64,000 nucleotides of DNA from Erpetoichthys calabaricus (GCF_900747795.2 NC_041396.2:36958674-37022673); one strand, 5' to 3'; numbered from the stretch's first letter, positions 27,366-39,881 are shown. Made by a program: numbers and translations. Notes: generated by a model not told the origin, from the letters alone.

Positions 27366-28130
27366 CAACAACAACAACATTTATTTATATAGCACATTTT
27401 CATACAAAAAGTAGCTCAAAGTACTTTACATAATGAAGAAAAGAAAAATAAAAGACAAAATAAGAAATTAAAATAAGGCAACATTAGTTAACATAGGGGC
27501 GGCACGGTGGCACAGTGGGTAGCGCTGCTGCCTCGCAGTTGGGAGATCTTGGGACCTGGGTTCGCTTCCCGGGTCCTCCGTGCGTGGAGTTTGCATGTTC
27601 TCCCCGTGTCTGCGTGGGTTTCCTCCGGGCGCTCCGGTTTCCTCCCACAGTCCAAAGACATGCAGGTTAGGTGGATTGGCGATTCTAAATTGGCCCTAGT
27701 GGTGTGCTTGGTGTGTGGGTGTGTTTGTGTGTGTCCTGCGGTGGGTTGGCACCCTGCCCGGGATTGGTTCCTGCCTTCTGCCCTGTGTTGGTTGGGATTG
27801 GCTTCAGCGGACCCCCGTGGCCCTGTGTTCGGATTCAGCGGGTTGGAGAATGGATGGATGGATGGATAGTTAACATAGAAAAGGAGTAAGGTCCGATGGC
27901 CAGGGTGGACAGAAAAAACAAAAATAAAATCTGTAGGGATTCCAGGCCACGAGACCACCCAGTCCCCTCTGGGCATTCTACCTAACATAAATGAAATAGT
28001 CATTTTTGTAGTTAGGGTTCTCACGGAATCACTTGATGCTGATGGTCATACAGACTTCTGGCTTTTAATTCATCCATCATTTTTGGAACATCATGGTACT
28101 TAGAGTAGATGGATACCACAATACCTTCAG
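27366..28130 (-). mobile_element. Unclassified retroposon with a (TTG)n-type tail, V-SINE inside
   Basis: Absent from the matching place in unit B (near 41710), so it is an insertion specific to unit A. The antisense end is gctatataaataaatgttgt, a typical retroposon 3' end. No coding capacity. Confidence 0.6.
27497..27866 (+). mobile_element. V-SINE, full length
   Basis: Complete V-SINE with a perfect 12-bp target duplication tagttaacatag (27485-27496, 27867-27878), inserted in the unclassified retroposon. Confidence 0.93.
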
Positions 28131-28605
28131 ATCAATCACCCAGGAAGAAACAAAAGAGTCAAACTGAAATTTTGCAGGTGGTCATTTCAACAAATCTGTC
28201 TGGTTTTCCTCATGTAATACTATATAGCTAATCTGAAGACACGGAAAAAAATAATAATTTACTGAACTCGCTAATTTTAATACTGGATGCAAGTTAAGCA
28301 CAATCCAGGGCTGGGTGCCAGTTTATCGCAGGATGTGCTCATATAAATCCAAAGTTCTTTCACCCCAGATCAGCCACAACTGTATATGCCTTTGAGGTGA
28401 TCGAGAAGTGGAAGGAGGCTGCTAATTTATAACGGAACGCACACGCAGTCTACGGCCTGAGGAAATGGACAGCGCCAATTCAGGGACTGAAGAAAAGGAG
28501 GGGTGTGTTTAAAATCTAAAGGGGCGAGAACTCTTAAAAAGAGGGATATGACAAATATAACTGGGCAGCATTTACAAGAGAGGGCAGCATTTTTCAGAAA
28601 TTGTT

Positions 28606-28945
28606 TGTCGGTGAATTAAACATTTGCGCCAGTAATGACGTCACGCATCCAATGCAAATTAGCGAACAGAGCAGAGCCTCGGCGCACTTCTTGGGATTTT
28701 CCTGCATGTTAATCAAACTGTTATGTATGTTCTTAACATTTTTAATCTTGGGACCTACAAGGCAAATCGGTACCATACTGGGACTTAAGACCAGGATTAT
28801 TACCATAATGACAGCAGAGCAATTTTCACAAAAACGTTGCCCGTCGTATTAAAAATTCTTGCCCGAAATGACTTCATGCAGGCAATGCAAATCAGCGATC
28901 AGAGCAGAGCAAAACGCGAAACCTGCGAGAGCTTTCTTGGACAAA
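28606..28945. promoter_or_regulatory. Conserved block with CRE and octamer motifs, locally duplicated
   Basis: A palindromic CRE (tgacgtca, 28636-28643) sits 8 nt from an octamer (atgcaaat, 28652-28659). The segment from aatgac to tttcttgg recurs in diverged form at about 28865-28945. Unit B keeps the octamer (43020-43027) but has tgatgtca in place of the CRE. It lies inside the proposed intron 1, so an enhancer role is possible but unproven. Confidence 0.35.
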
Positions 28946-30639
28946 TTCCAATGACCATATAATAATTAACTAATTAATTAACTGATTAGATTAATTAATC
29001 AATTAATTAAGGATGTTTCCATTTAACTTATTTATCATAGAAAAAATATTTAAAAGAGAAAAATGGAAAGAAAACATGCTGTTAATAAAAAATAATTAGC
29101 ATTCAAAATAAGGAATAGATTTGTTAAGTGTATCACTGCCGGTGTAAATGACTAAAGAGTTCCAGCTAAACTGAGAGAAATACATGCAACAGGTGTTGCA
29201 AGAGGATGTGAAGATTTCTGAAAACATTTTACGAATGATTACTTTGTCAGTTTGGCGTCGAATAAGAAACACAATAGTCAAAAATAATTATTCGACCCCG
29301 TTTATTTACATCATCTTAAAATATAATACCGTTTTACAAATTAGATCCACCAAATACATTCTTCTAAATGAGTTCGCAGATTTCTTACAATATCCCAGTT
29401 TTCATGTAACAATGCAATACACTGAGTGAAAAGATTGTATCGCATAATTAAACTACTCCTAAAATGTATTGTAGCGACGGACGGCACTGACGTCCCAAGA
29501 GGCTCTGCGGCGCTGCACCTAAAATTAGACAATTATAAATTTTGATGCTGGATTTCAAACAGTTGTGTTTAATGTTGCTTTATTGCTTGTGGCAATGGGA
29601 GTGTTTTATTGAAGTTTATCTGATGCTGCCTCGTGTATGAGTCCCAGTTTCGGGACTAAAGCAAATGCGTAATTTGAAAACTTCTGTTTAGTGATTGTAT
29701 TACAACATTACCAATATTTAGAAAAGAGTAAAGAAAAAAATGTTTTCTAAATTGAATGTCTGTTTGTCACATTATGTACTACTTGTGATAGGATAAACCT
29801 TTGGTGACAAATCTGGCGAACAGTCCAGAGCGAAAATGTTTAATACTTCTGACTGGCGCCGAAGATCCTGCTGTGTAGCTCGTCTCGCCTTTTAAATATT
29901 TTTGGTGTTCTTACAGTTCTCAACAGTCCAACAAACAAGACCTTCACACTATCAGGGAACTGAAATTATCGAACCACTTTTAAATATTCCTTATTTAAAT
30001 TGAGAAGGAATTAATCCTCACCGAGGCACGTTAAACTTGGCATAAAATTTTCTTTGTACGTTCTGTTACAAATATACAGTACATTCAATGCATACGATAC
30101 TTGCTAACAAATAGATGTGCATGCATGACCATGCACTGAAACTGCATTTATCATAAAACATTGCTTGGCATTATATATACCCCCACCATTGTGTCACACC
30201 CCTAAAACATCCTAAAAATCGTCACATCCTTGTGTCACCCCTGTTGTTTTCACTTCGGCATTTCATATTGGCTCTGTGGTCCTTTCACCTCACAAGCTTA
30301 ATAGTAAGTAATTATAATTATATTAAGCATTTCTAACCTACTCCAAGCACTTAACATAGACTGTGCTACCAATCTTAGATGGGTTAAAATCAAAGTAATC
30401 ACAGGCCCTTAAACTGCAATTGCTTAATTCGGGTATGACGTTAATCTGCATCCAGCCTCACAATGTGTCAGTGTGGTGCTGAGGTGTCACCCGTGTCGCT
30501 CCTGCTTTTCTCACTTTAGCATTTCGTACTGGCTCCACGGTCCTTTCCCTGCACTCCTGTCCAATCCAGGTGGTTCATCGTGTGGTGGGTGCGGCAACAG
30601 GATATCAGCGCATGCTCCCAACAGTAGATGTCAGTGCTA
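28946..30639. other. Unit A sequence without genes
   Basis: 29750-30300 matches 43340-43900 in unit B. A segment around 30225-30300 (cacccctgttgttttcactt) recurs at about 30485-30560. No coding signal. Confidence 0.5.
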
Positions 30640-30965
30640 ATGATTACAGGGCACCATCTATTGGAATGTTAATGTATGTAGTAACAAAATGCATTGCATT
30701 TGTCATTCCAACAGATGCACATCACAAATATTTGTAGTAATAAAATGCATTACTACAAATGTTTGCATTGGGTCATCTGTTGGAATGGCAAGTGCACTGC
30801 AGATGTCTCTGTTCTATGCCCTTTGGTATTGGATTTGTAAGAGCAATGCTACTGTTTGTGAGACACCATCTGTTGGAATGACAAATGCAGTATATTTTAT
30901 TACTTCAAATATTTGTGATGCACCTTCTGTTTCAATGACAGAGCAACTGGATGATACACAGAGAC
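30640..30965. repeat. Degenerate repeat array in both orientations (catctgttggaatgacaaatg)
   Basis: The unit catctgttggaatgacaaat plus tattactacaaatatttgtg recurs about five times. Two units face each other at 30698-30795, forming a long imperfect palindrome centred on aaaatgcatt. Unit B lacks it. A related word, gccattccaacagattgcac, occurs inside the hAT element at 12394. Confidence 0.65.
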
Positions 30966-30999
30966 ACTTATCCTTTTATTAAGATGGATGTGGAGCCAC

Positions 31000-31400
31000 T
31001 TCAACCACCACCAACGTGCAGCATCCACCTAGATGATTGCGATGGCCTCCACATTTGCACCAATACACTTACCACACCTTAGCTGTTAGGTGATGAAGGG
31101 GTGAGAGAGATAGTTTGACAATAAGGGACAAGTATGAATAGGTGACTGGAATATTCAGGCTATGGTGGGCTTTTAAAAGATGCCCAGGGATCTTATATGA
31201 CTACAGGGAGTTAGGACCTCAGTTTTTGTGTACATGACACAGTACAGTGTCTCTGTCATTTCACACAGGGTAAGAGCTCTGATGGGCTCTCCAACACCCT
31301 TTCCAGAAGCAAGGCAAGCTTTTTCCTAGATGGTGTTCCATCCAAGTACTGGCCAGACCCAAATAAGCTTAGCTTCAGGTGGATTAGTTGTTCTGAGATT
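31000..31400 (-). mobile_element. 5S rRNA-headed SINE (SINE3/Deu-like), antisense, unit A
   Basis: The minus strand shows a 5S-like head (ctgaagctaagc, ccagtacttggatgg), a middle gatccctgggcatctttt and a 3' part with ggtggatgctgcacgttggt. The same insertion is present in unit B at 43955-44345, so it predates the duplication. The 5S head and segment order match a widespread fish SINE that I recall, though not by name. Confidence 0.75.
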
Positions 31401-33074
31401 AATTTCCTGGAAGCATCATCATGCTAAGAGCATCGTAAACTCCATCCTACACTCTTAAAACTAAAGGTGGTCCTTCAGAGTGATGCCATAGGGGAACGAT
31501 TTTTGTGTAAAATCGTGTAAAATCAATCAGAAATTTAAGAGGGCTTCATATTCTAAGTGCTCCACCACGCAGTCCTTAACAGCTACATGTACTTCTTAAA
31601 TGGGCTTCCTCTTGTGCCTAAGATTGCCACAGGCAGCGGCTGCTACACGGGATTTTGTATAATAAACTTGCATTATGACAGCTCTCTGAACATTTGTGGG
31701 ATTTATGTTGCGATTAGAATATTTTCATGATGAAGAGAAAAAAAAACTATATTATGAAATTTAATAGATAACATGTTAAATGAATTTCAATAAGTTAGAC
31801 TGTTAATAATAAGAAAAGTATAAGCTGATGATATTTCTATGTTGTTTAAAACTTTTGAAGACTCCATGTTCTAAGGTTGCATAGCTCTTTTCACTTTCAC
31901 AGAAATATTTTTTGTGTTGGTTTGTTATGTGGAGACTCGAGAAGAATAAAGAGAAGGACAGGAACTAAAGGTGGTTACTGTAACTGTGGGTCTTTTCTTT
32001 AATCCTTAACTAACAGCATAACCTTACATTACGTTTTTGTACAGAGAATAAAGAAAGCCAACAATGAAGAATATCCATTGCATTTCGTGTCTCAGACCGG
32101 AAGCTCACGTGTGCAATATGTAGACGTTTTTTAAATATAAACCAATGGGCATTGGCGCATACCCTTTCAAATATCCAGCATCTTAGAGCATCGTGACTCC
32201 TGCCATAAAGGTTCTCAGCTTTGAACAAACAGCTGATTTTGTAGTCACTAAGGGCTTTTTTTCGACACTTTGGCAAAGTGGCCTAGGAGTATCCACAATG
32301 TCTTTATCTGAGCCGGTTTGACAGTATGAAAAGGCAAGAAACAACAGGAGTGTTGATGGACGGCTATGCCTTTCATTCACACCTGTTGACACCTGCAACT
32401 AACCTCAGGAGATGGTCAATGAGCAATACAATAGAATAAGCACATCGGCGAACCAGCAGCACGGTAGAACACAAGGTACTGGCATAGCTACTCTATGTGT
32501 AAAATACCACTTCCCCTGTCTTTATTTATTTTTGCATTGAAATATATTCAAGTTTCTCCATATTAGACATATATAAATGAAAGACCTGTACAGTGAAAAT
32601 GGCTAAAATGTTTGATTTGTTATTGTCTTAGTCATTTTGATATATTTGAATAATTAGTAATTTGACATTCTGATTGCGTTTAACTAGATTTCCATTAACG
32701 GTATAAGTTTGAATTGTATTATTATAAGAAAGTACAGCTTGTACTGAAAATGAAGTTTGCTCATCATTACATAAGCTAAATAAGGTGTTCCGTCACCATT
32801 AGTTGTCCTCTGTAATCGGTAATTACATTTATTTTTATGACTCTAGTGCCTAACACAGATGCATTTATTTCTTTATTTTCAAATAATGGATCAACAAGGT
32901 AAGCTCTATTCTGTTCTACTAGCCCTCTGCAGAATCCCATCATAATAGGACACAATTTCTGACCCCAATCCATGTTCAAATAAAATTTACGTATCATTTA
33001 TAAAACCACTAGCCATAATACCTGTCAAATACAGATAATAGAGGAGAGAGGTTAGGAGCCTGCGCTGACAGAAT
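31401..33074. other. Unit A sequence without genes
   Basis: 32600-32760 matches 45470-45830 in unit B. Nothing coding recognised. Confidence 0.5.
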
Positions 33075-33850
33075 ACAATACAATTTATTTTTTGTATAGC
33101 CCAAAATCTCACAAGAAGTGCCGCAATGGGCTTGAACAGGCCCTGCCTCTTAATAATAATAATAATTCTTTGCATTTCTATAGCGCTTTTCTCACTACTC
33201 AAAGCGCTCAGCAATTGCAGGTTAAGGGCCTTGCTCAAGGGCCCAACAGAGCACAGTCCCTATTGGCATTTATGGGATTTGAACCGGCAACCTTCTGATT
33301 GCCAGTGCAGATCTCTAGCCTCAGAGCCACCACTTGACAGCCCCCCAGCCTTGATTCTCTAAGAAGACAGGGAAAAACTCCCAAAAAAAACTTATAGGGA
33401 AAAATGGGAGAAACGTTGGGAAAGGCAGTTCAAAGAGAGACCCCTTTCCAAGTAGGCTGGGTGTGCAGTGGGTGTCAAAAAGAAGGGGGTCAATACAATA
33501 CACAGAATAGAACAAATCCTTAATACAGTATAAAAATAAAAATTTTAGAAGTATGGAGCAGAATTTAACAGTAGATGATGTCACATAAGAAGATTTGGAT
33601 ATATTTAGAGTCCTGGAGACCTCATCCATCAAGCTGCCTCCCCCATTTGGCTATTCCATGGCTGAAACAGTGCTGGGCCAGCCAATCCGATGAAAGGACC
33701 ACTTCTTCCCATGATTCCTGCGATCCTCCATAGGGAAGACTTTGCCTTAGGCAGGCAAAACAACTTGACAGGTGGGCCGTTGCTCCAAGTGGCACATTTG
33801 AGTACCGAGAGGAGAAACAGAATAGGTGAAGGTTAGTATCCAATTATAAC
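33075..33850 (+). mobile_element. Unclassified retroposon-like repeat with a tRNA-SINE inside
   Basis: Begins caatttattttttgtatagcc and includes agacagggaaaaactccc; this block recurs in many fish genomes as far as I recall. The tRNA-SINE at 33147-33345 splits it between gcctctt and ttgacagcc. Confidence 0.5.
33147..33345 (-). mobile_element. tRNA-derived SINE with (ATT)n tail, antisense
   Basis: Minus strand: head ggtggctctgaggctagaga (A-box region), B box ggttcaaatcc, and 3' end gagaaaagcgctatagaaat followed by (att)n. Related partial copies lie at 34100-34232 and 45590-45752. Confidence 0.82.
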
Positions 33851-34099
33851 TATCATGTTACTTATGTTGCCACACCCATCACATGACAAACTACCTCAGG
33901 ATCCCCAGATTAGGACCTGAGTGCAGCCATGCAACGGGTAACACATCAGCACCACACTAGTTAAGATGGAATGGCACAGTGTGAAGTTTTTTATGGCGGC
34001 TGGAGTGCCAATTCTGCCACCAACCCCCAGTTTTTTTCCTGCAGATTGGAGAGCCTACATGCAGGACTGGATAAAGATTAACGTCATACCTAGAACAGA

Positions 34100-34232
34100 G
34101 CAATTGCAGGTTAAGGGCCTTGCTCAAGGGCCCAACAGTGTATAGTCACTTTTGGCGTTTACAGGGTTTGAACCAGTGACCTTCTAATTGCCAGTGTAGA
34201 CCCCTAGCCTCAGAGCCACCACTCCACCCGAT
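34100..34232 (-). mobile_element. tRNA-derived SINE, partial copy, antisense
   Basis: Same head and B box (ggttcaaaccc) and the aagggcccttgagcaaggc middle as at 33147-33345; the 3' tail is missing. Confidence 0.75.
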
Positions 34233-35519
34233 AATGGAATAATTAAAAATATTTGCTATCTCTTGCCTAATGTGTACCTTAAGCGCCTAAATGTCTCTAG
34301 ATCATTGCTCTCGTGCACAATCCCATAATGCCTGCTTCTCTTGTCATCATTTTCAAGGCACCTTTTCTACTCTCTTGTCCGGTTTTATATCTGCTGTCTT
34401 TGAAGGTGACTCTCTCAGCATGCCTCATACAACTTTGCTCTTACTCATGCATCTCACACTCACACTCCCTCTTTAGTTGTGTCACCAAAACCAAACTGAC
34501 CAATCAGAGTGTTCAGAGGTACTGGGCACACATACCTATTGTTTTATTATATAGCAGATTGGCCATAGTACAAACATTTGATTAATTATGGTGCATAAAC
34601 AACAGCCTAAAAGTTTTTGACTGTTTGACAAAGTATATTCGAGGCTCTTCTCAACCATGAGACACAAAGGAAAAAAAAATTAAGTGACTTTATTTCTTTT
34701 TATTCAACTTACATTGTAATTAATATAATTTTCTCTGAAATTTCAAATAGTATGGTTACTTAATTAAAAAGAAAAAATATAAACTTCTTAAATTCTTTGC
34801 CTATCAAATACAATTACAGAACATAAACCATTGTGTAAAACAGAACTATGTACATTTTAATAAGGAGTAGGCCATTAAAACTTTGTAATGAGTTTAGAGG
34901 CACCGAAGAATTTAAACAAAATAGGATACCAGATAATACACAAAAATGAATGCCTGAATCTGAAAAGCATTTAAAACATATGTGCACCCAACATTCATTT
35001 TGCTATTGTAAAATATGATCTAATGTGACTAAGTTGTGGTAGGAGGTTGAAGGCAGTGTTTCATTTCACTTTTTGTAAATACTTCACCTTAAAGTATACC
35101 CCACTGACATGTAATCAAACGCATTTACTGGATCATTCAGCTCATCACTAATTGCCCATAATACATCATTTTAAGACGCATATCCATAGTAAAGAAAGAA
35201 ACAGATATTTCATAGCTTAGATTTAAGAGGCCAAGTTCTTATTGTTATAGTTTGATGCTTGCAAAGAAAGTCCATAATCACCTTCTAATAATGCACTTGA
35301 TTAAAGAAATGAGCAATAATATACAGAACTTTCACTACAGAAATGTTATATTAATTAGATCTTCATGGTTTTAGCAATATATTCCGTGGTGCAAAGGACA
35401 CAAGAGAATCTACTTGGTTGGTATACGAGTGAAGATTAAGTCTCTAAAAAACAGTATACATTGTGTGGTCAGTTTATTTGGAATTTTGTTAATAAAGTTC
35501 AATATCTCCTCTTTTTCAG
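34233..35519. other. Upstream flank of receptor 2; ends in a splice acceptor
   Basis: 34585-34800 matches 45880-46060 upstream of receptor 3. The last 14 nt, ctcctctttttcag, are a good 3' splice site and are matched by tttcctttttcag at the same place in gene 3. Confidence 0.6.
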
Positions 35520-35528
35520 ACTATCTTC

Positions 35529-36485
35529 ATGGATACCAGAGCCATTTTCAAAGCATCTGGTTTCCTTATCCTAACAGTCATCAGTATCCCATCCAATCTG
35601 TTCATCTGCTGTGCCTTCCTTCACACTCGGCTGACCGAAACTAAGCTCACTCCCGCTGATGTCATCCTGTGCCACTTGGCCATCGCCAACCTGACCTCAG
35701 CCTTTACTCGCAGTTTCCCTCAGATGCTGACGGCATTTGGCTGCCAGAACTTATATGATGATATTGGGTGCAAAATGGTACTTTACTTCTATCGTGTGTC
35801 GAGAACTCTCTCCATAAAGCTCACCTGCTTACTGAGCACCTACCAAGCTGTGCTTGTCGCCCCTGCCACCTCCATTCTCGACTGCCTAAAGCTCAAAATC
35901 CCAAAGTACTTGCAACACATCATTGTCAGTTTCTATGGGTTTTGCTTTGCTACCAGTGTCCACTCAATTCTGTTTTGCTATTCGAAACTCATCAACAACA
36001 CCGTACCGCCTTACACATTTAATTATGAGTACTGCTACCTCACTTATCCCGATTACACTGTTGTTATTTCTGTAGGTCTATCCCTCTTTTTCAGGGACTT
36101 TGCCTTCATAGTAATGATGGCGGTCATGAGCTGCTACATCTTGCTGCTGCTCTATCGGCATGGTAAAAAAGTGAAGAACCTCCGAAGTTCAGACAATGGA
36201 ACCTCAGGATCCAGAGCAGAGACCAAGGCCTCCCGTGCAGTGGTCACTTTGGTTATCCTCTACACTGTCTTCTTTGGGGTGGACAATGCAATCTGGCTTT
36301 ATTCACTCAGCATCGTCAGGGTGGCACCCCTTATTTCAGATATCCGGGGCTTTTTCGCCATCCTTTACACATCGGTATGTCCTGTTGTGGTCATTGCTAC
36401 AAATCCTAAAGTGAAGGCCAAGCTGAAACTACCTAGGATCAAGAGCCTGCCTCGTTCTATGGATACCGGCTCTTCAACTATGTGA
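35529..36485 (+). CDS. V1R/ORA-type chemoreceptor 2, intact
   Basis: 318 residues, one coding exon, close paralogue of genes 1 and 3. Features by residue: TM1 about 12-34 (PSNLFICCAF), TM2 43-63 (CHLAIANL), C81 and C169 as the likely disulfide between TM3 and loop 2, TM3 with KLTCLLSTYQAVLV (97-110), N-glycosylation sequon at N156 in loop 2 (NNTVPPY), basic loop 3 (YRHGKKVKNL), TM6 FFGVDNAIWLYS, TM7 SVCPVVVIATNPK, and a Ser/Thr-rich C-tail (MDTGSSTM). The ATG lies 9 nt after a splice acceptor, fitting a 5'UTR exon upstream. Polyadenylation motifs (aataaa) follow at about 36503 and 36576. Expected role: chemosensory G-protein-coupled receptor in the olfactory epithelium; ligand unknown. Confidence 0.94.
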   Translation: MDTRAIFKASGFLILTVISIPSNLFICCAFLHTRLTETKLTPADVILCHLAIANLTSAFTRSFPQMLTAFGCQNLYDDIGCKMVLYFYRVSRTLSIKLTCLLSTYQAVLVAPATSILDCLKLKIPKYLQHIIVSFYGFCFATSVHSILFCYSKLINNTVPPYTFNYEYCYLTYPDYTVVISVGLSLFFRDFAFIVMMAVMSCYILLLLYRHGKKVKNLRSSDNGTSGSRAETKASRAVVTLVILYTVFFGVDNAIWLYSLSIVRVAPLISDIRGFFAILYTSVCPVVVIATNPKVKAKLKLPRIKSLPRSMDTGSSTM

Positions 36486-36802
36486 CAGAAAACTGACAGA
36501 GTGAATAAAATAGAGTGTTGCATGACATGGCATTGGCATGAAGTGAAAAGTGAACATGAACTTTGTCTAAAAAGTGAAATAAAACTTATTTAAATTTAGA
36601 GAAAAACTCAGTGCTTGCTTACTTGCAGAAGTTGTTATTAGGTATTTGACTGATGTGTTTACAGATGGTGACTTAAATCAGTTAGAACCCAGACAGGTTC
36701 AGCAGTTAGCATGGGGGCACAGAGTGAAGCAGAGGCAGGAACTGAATACGAGTAAGCAACCTTGTGGTTTATAGTCCATTGCCTTAGCCAGTACAAGAAA
36801 TA
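36486..36802. other. 3' flank of receptor 2
   Basis: Homologous to 50290-50475 after receptor 3, up to cttagccagtac, so the duplication includes the 3' flank. Contains two aataaa motifs. Confidence 0.6.
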
Positions 36803-37850
36803 CTGCCTATAAAAAGTATTCACTCCTTGGACATTTTCATATTTTATTATATAATGCTGAATCATCGTGGACTTCATTTGGCATTTTTGACACTGTTCAA
36901 CAGAAAAAGACACTGAAAAGTGATCTCTGCAAAACATTCCAAATCATCCATCCATCCATTAACCAACCTGCTATATCCTAACACAGGGTCACGGGGGTCT
37001 GCTGGAGCCAATCCCAGCCAACACAGGGTGCAAGACAGGAAACAAACCCCGGGCAGGGCGCCAGCCCACCGCAGGGTACACATACACACACACCCACACA
37101 CCAAGAACACACTAGGGAGAATTTAGAATCGGCAATGCACCTAACCTGCATGTCTTTGGACTGTGGGTGGAAACCGGAGAACTCGGAGGAAACCCACACA
37201 GACACAGGGAGAACATGCAAACTCCACGCAGGGAGGACCAGGGAAGTGAACACGGGTCTCCTAACTGCGAGACAGCAGCGCTACTCACTGCGCCACCCCA
37301 TCAATTACAAACAAATAACACAAAATAATTGATTTCACAAGTATTCAGCCCATTCAAGTCAGTATTCAGCAGATGCAGCTTTGGCAGCCATGACAACTTT
37401 GAATGTGAGTGGACATGTCTCTGTTAGCTGTGCCCATGTAGACACTGCCATTCATCTTTGCAAAACTGTTCAAACTCTGTCATGTTGTATGGAGATTACA
37501 AATAAACAACCTTTCACAAGTCTAGCCACAAATTCTCAGGTGTATTGAGATCTGGATTCTGAATAGGACATTAACGTTGCTGTTTTTAAGACATTCCTTT
37601 GTGGCACTGGCTTTATGCTTAGGATTGTTGTCTTGCTGGAATAAATATCTTCTCCCAGGACACAGGTTTCTTGCAGACTGCGTTGTGTTTTCTTACAGGA
37701 TTTCCTCGTATTTTCCTGCATTTATCCCTTAACACACACATCCCATCCAGGGACTGATACAGAGAAGATTCCCCAAAACATGATGCTCCCACCACCATGC
37801 TACATGGTGGGGATGGTGTGGTTTTGATAATGTGCAGTGCTCCTACATGG
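36803..37850 (-). mobile_element. Tc1-like DNA transposon, shared with unit B, V-SINE inside
   Basis: Starts tgcctataaaaagtattcac, the end of a common fish Tc1 element. Antisense transposase words occur near 37770-37830 (ccaccaccatg, complement of the HGGGS codons). The same element follows receptor 3 at 50479, so it was present before the units duplicated. Confidence 0.75.
36947..37300 (-). mobile_element. V-SINE, antisense
   Basis: Complete V-SINE segments on the minus strand with an (atgg)n tail at 36947. The Tc1 copy after receptor 3 lacks it, so it inserted after the duplication. The target copy is not clear. Confidence 0.88.
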
Positions 37851-39040
37851 CTTCAAGCAAGTCTAGCTCATCCATTCTTTTGATTCCAATATCCACACCA
37901 TGTATTAGGTGCCCACATTTATCACCTTCTGCTTTAAGGCAGTATACTCTACTGAAGCTGAATGCACAACATAAGGCAAGAGACAGAGGCCCATTTTAAT
38001 GTGGCCGACAGCAGTGTAATTTGACATAATCCATCCTCCTTCAATTACCTGGGCCAGCTTTTAACGTCCCAAGGAGTTACATTCCTCTTAAGCAGCATTA
38101 AACACAAAAAAAGTCACTAAACCTTGCATGGGTCATTGGGGACATGGCAGGGCACAATCAGGCACGCTCATTCATATGGGGAAATTTCAGAAAAATCAAT
38201 CAACCATACACAAGATGTGGGAGGTGATGTGTATGGTGGAAATGTGTAAAGTGTTCACTTTCAACAGGTAAGAATAAGAGCATTGTGCATCTAAATAAAA
38301 GGACCATTCGAGACAACAGAAATGAAGGCCCCACCCAGTAGGCCACTCTCCGTGTTCAGGGACATTTAACACCTTATACCTCAATTCTGATGACAAGAGA
38401 TTCCAGCTTTTATAGATGCGAGAAGGTCAGCCCTCCTACAGATTAAAAGATTTATTATCAGCTTGACTTTCGGTTACTCCATCTGGAATAGCTGCATGTG
38501 AAAACACAACACTTATGGTAGCCAATAGATGAAGAGGAAAATAAATGCATTATAAATAACTAAATGAATTTAAACTGCTGTAGTTTTCATTTCAGTTTTC
38601 ATACACTGCCTGAGACAGAGTGTTGTGCTGAGAAGCAGAAGCAGTTTTCAAACTTGCATGAAAATTGGCAGGTAGGATAGTAGATCGATTGATGGGAGGC
38701 AGCTAAAGGCCTCAAAAGGATATAATTACATGCCAGACCAGGGGCTGGCAGTGCTTACTGATCCTTTCTGCCTTTCCTTTACAGACCAAACCGAAGGAAA
38801 TCCCACCTGAATCTAAGGATGTTACTTTGGGTTCCAGCTATACTGGCATCACCTCCAGTTCCAGCCCAGCCAATGTCACTTCTAACAGTTCATTTATATA
38901 ATCATTATTTTTCATTGTTGTTACTCAGTTCTGTTTTGGACTCCAGTCTGTAAAGATGTAATTTTGCTCAAACTACTTTTTTCAAGTACACAGGGTGGCT
39001 ACCCCAAACCTTTTCCTGTTTTCTTCTCTTTATTTCCAGA

Positions 39041-39172
<132 letters not shown>

Positions 39173-39653
39173 TGTGAAAAGACCAGACTCGACACACTTA
39201 AAAAGGTTTGGGGTAGCCACGCATATAATTCTCTTGGCTGCAATGGGTTTTGAAGTCAAGACTTAAGTGTCTTTGATGGAGTCCAAAACAAGCCTGAAGA
39301 CTGGTGGAAAAATTGGTGGCTTTAAATGCCATAACAAAGGGGAACCGGAAGTGGTGGGTTTCTGCCGTCGTAACCGGAAGTGACACTGTTCTGGGCACCA
39401 GAACCAGAAGTGACACTGTTCTGGGACACGGATCTGGAAGTGACGCTTTTCTGTGCATCAAAACCGGAAGTGACACTCTTCTGGGTGCCTGAACCAGAAG
39501 TGACGTCTTCAGGGTTGATTCAGAAAGGTTTTCCCATTTTTGGTTTGGGGAGACAACAGAAGAAGGTTTAGCGTACCCCGCCACCCCCTGGCCTGGCATG
39601 GAATTACTTTCACTTGGTCCATATAGCTCTCTCCTATTCACAAATGTGTGACA
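39173..39653 (-). mobile_element. Solitary LTR fossil, 481 bp, inserted in a GATA array
   Basis: Starts TG and ends CA on its own strand, with a 4-bp target duplication atag on both sides. It has a TATA-like tttaaa on the sense strand and a 30-bp tandem repeat (39345-39510). There is no internal region, so it is a solo LTR of an unclassified LTR retroelement. Confidence 0.72.
39345..39510. repeat. 30-bp minisatellite with repeated accggaagtgac
   Basis: Six units of about 30 bp, starting near 39345, 39375, 39405, 39435, 39465 and 39495. Each carries ccggaagtg or a near match, the ETS/GABP core. It lies inside the LTR fossil. Confidence 0.85.
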
Positions 39654-39714
<61 letters not shown>

Positions 39715-39716
39715 GG

Positions 39717-39761
<45 letters not shown>
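39654..39761 (-). repeat. (TATC)n array, right part
   Basis: Second half of the array interrupted by the LTR, with one gaggg variant. Confidence 0.95.
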
Positions 39762-39762
<1 letters not shown>

Positions 39763-39881
39763 GGGTACTTACCCAAAGGGAAATTAAAACTTTAAAGATG
39801 CTCAATAAACATATACTGTAAATATTATAACAAACCATAACCCTCTAAACACACCTAAGATCTTGGGGATTGGATATTAAG
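39762..39881 (-). mobile_element. LINE-type 3'UTR, antisense (unit B copy)
   Basis: Counterpart of 22774-23220 without the V-SINE; ctctaaacacacctaagat runs uninterrupted. Confidence 0.6.
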
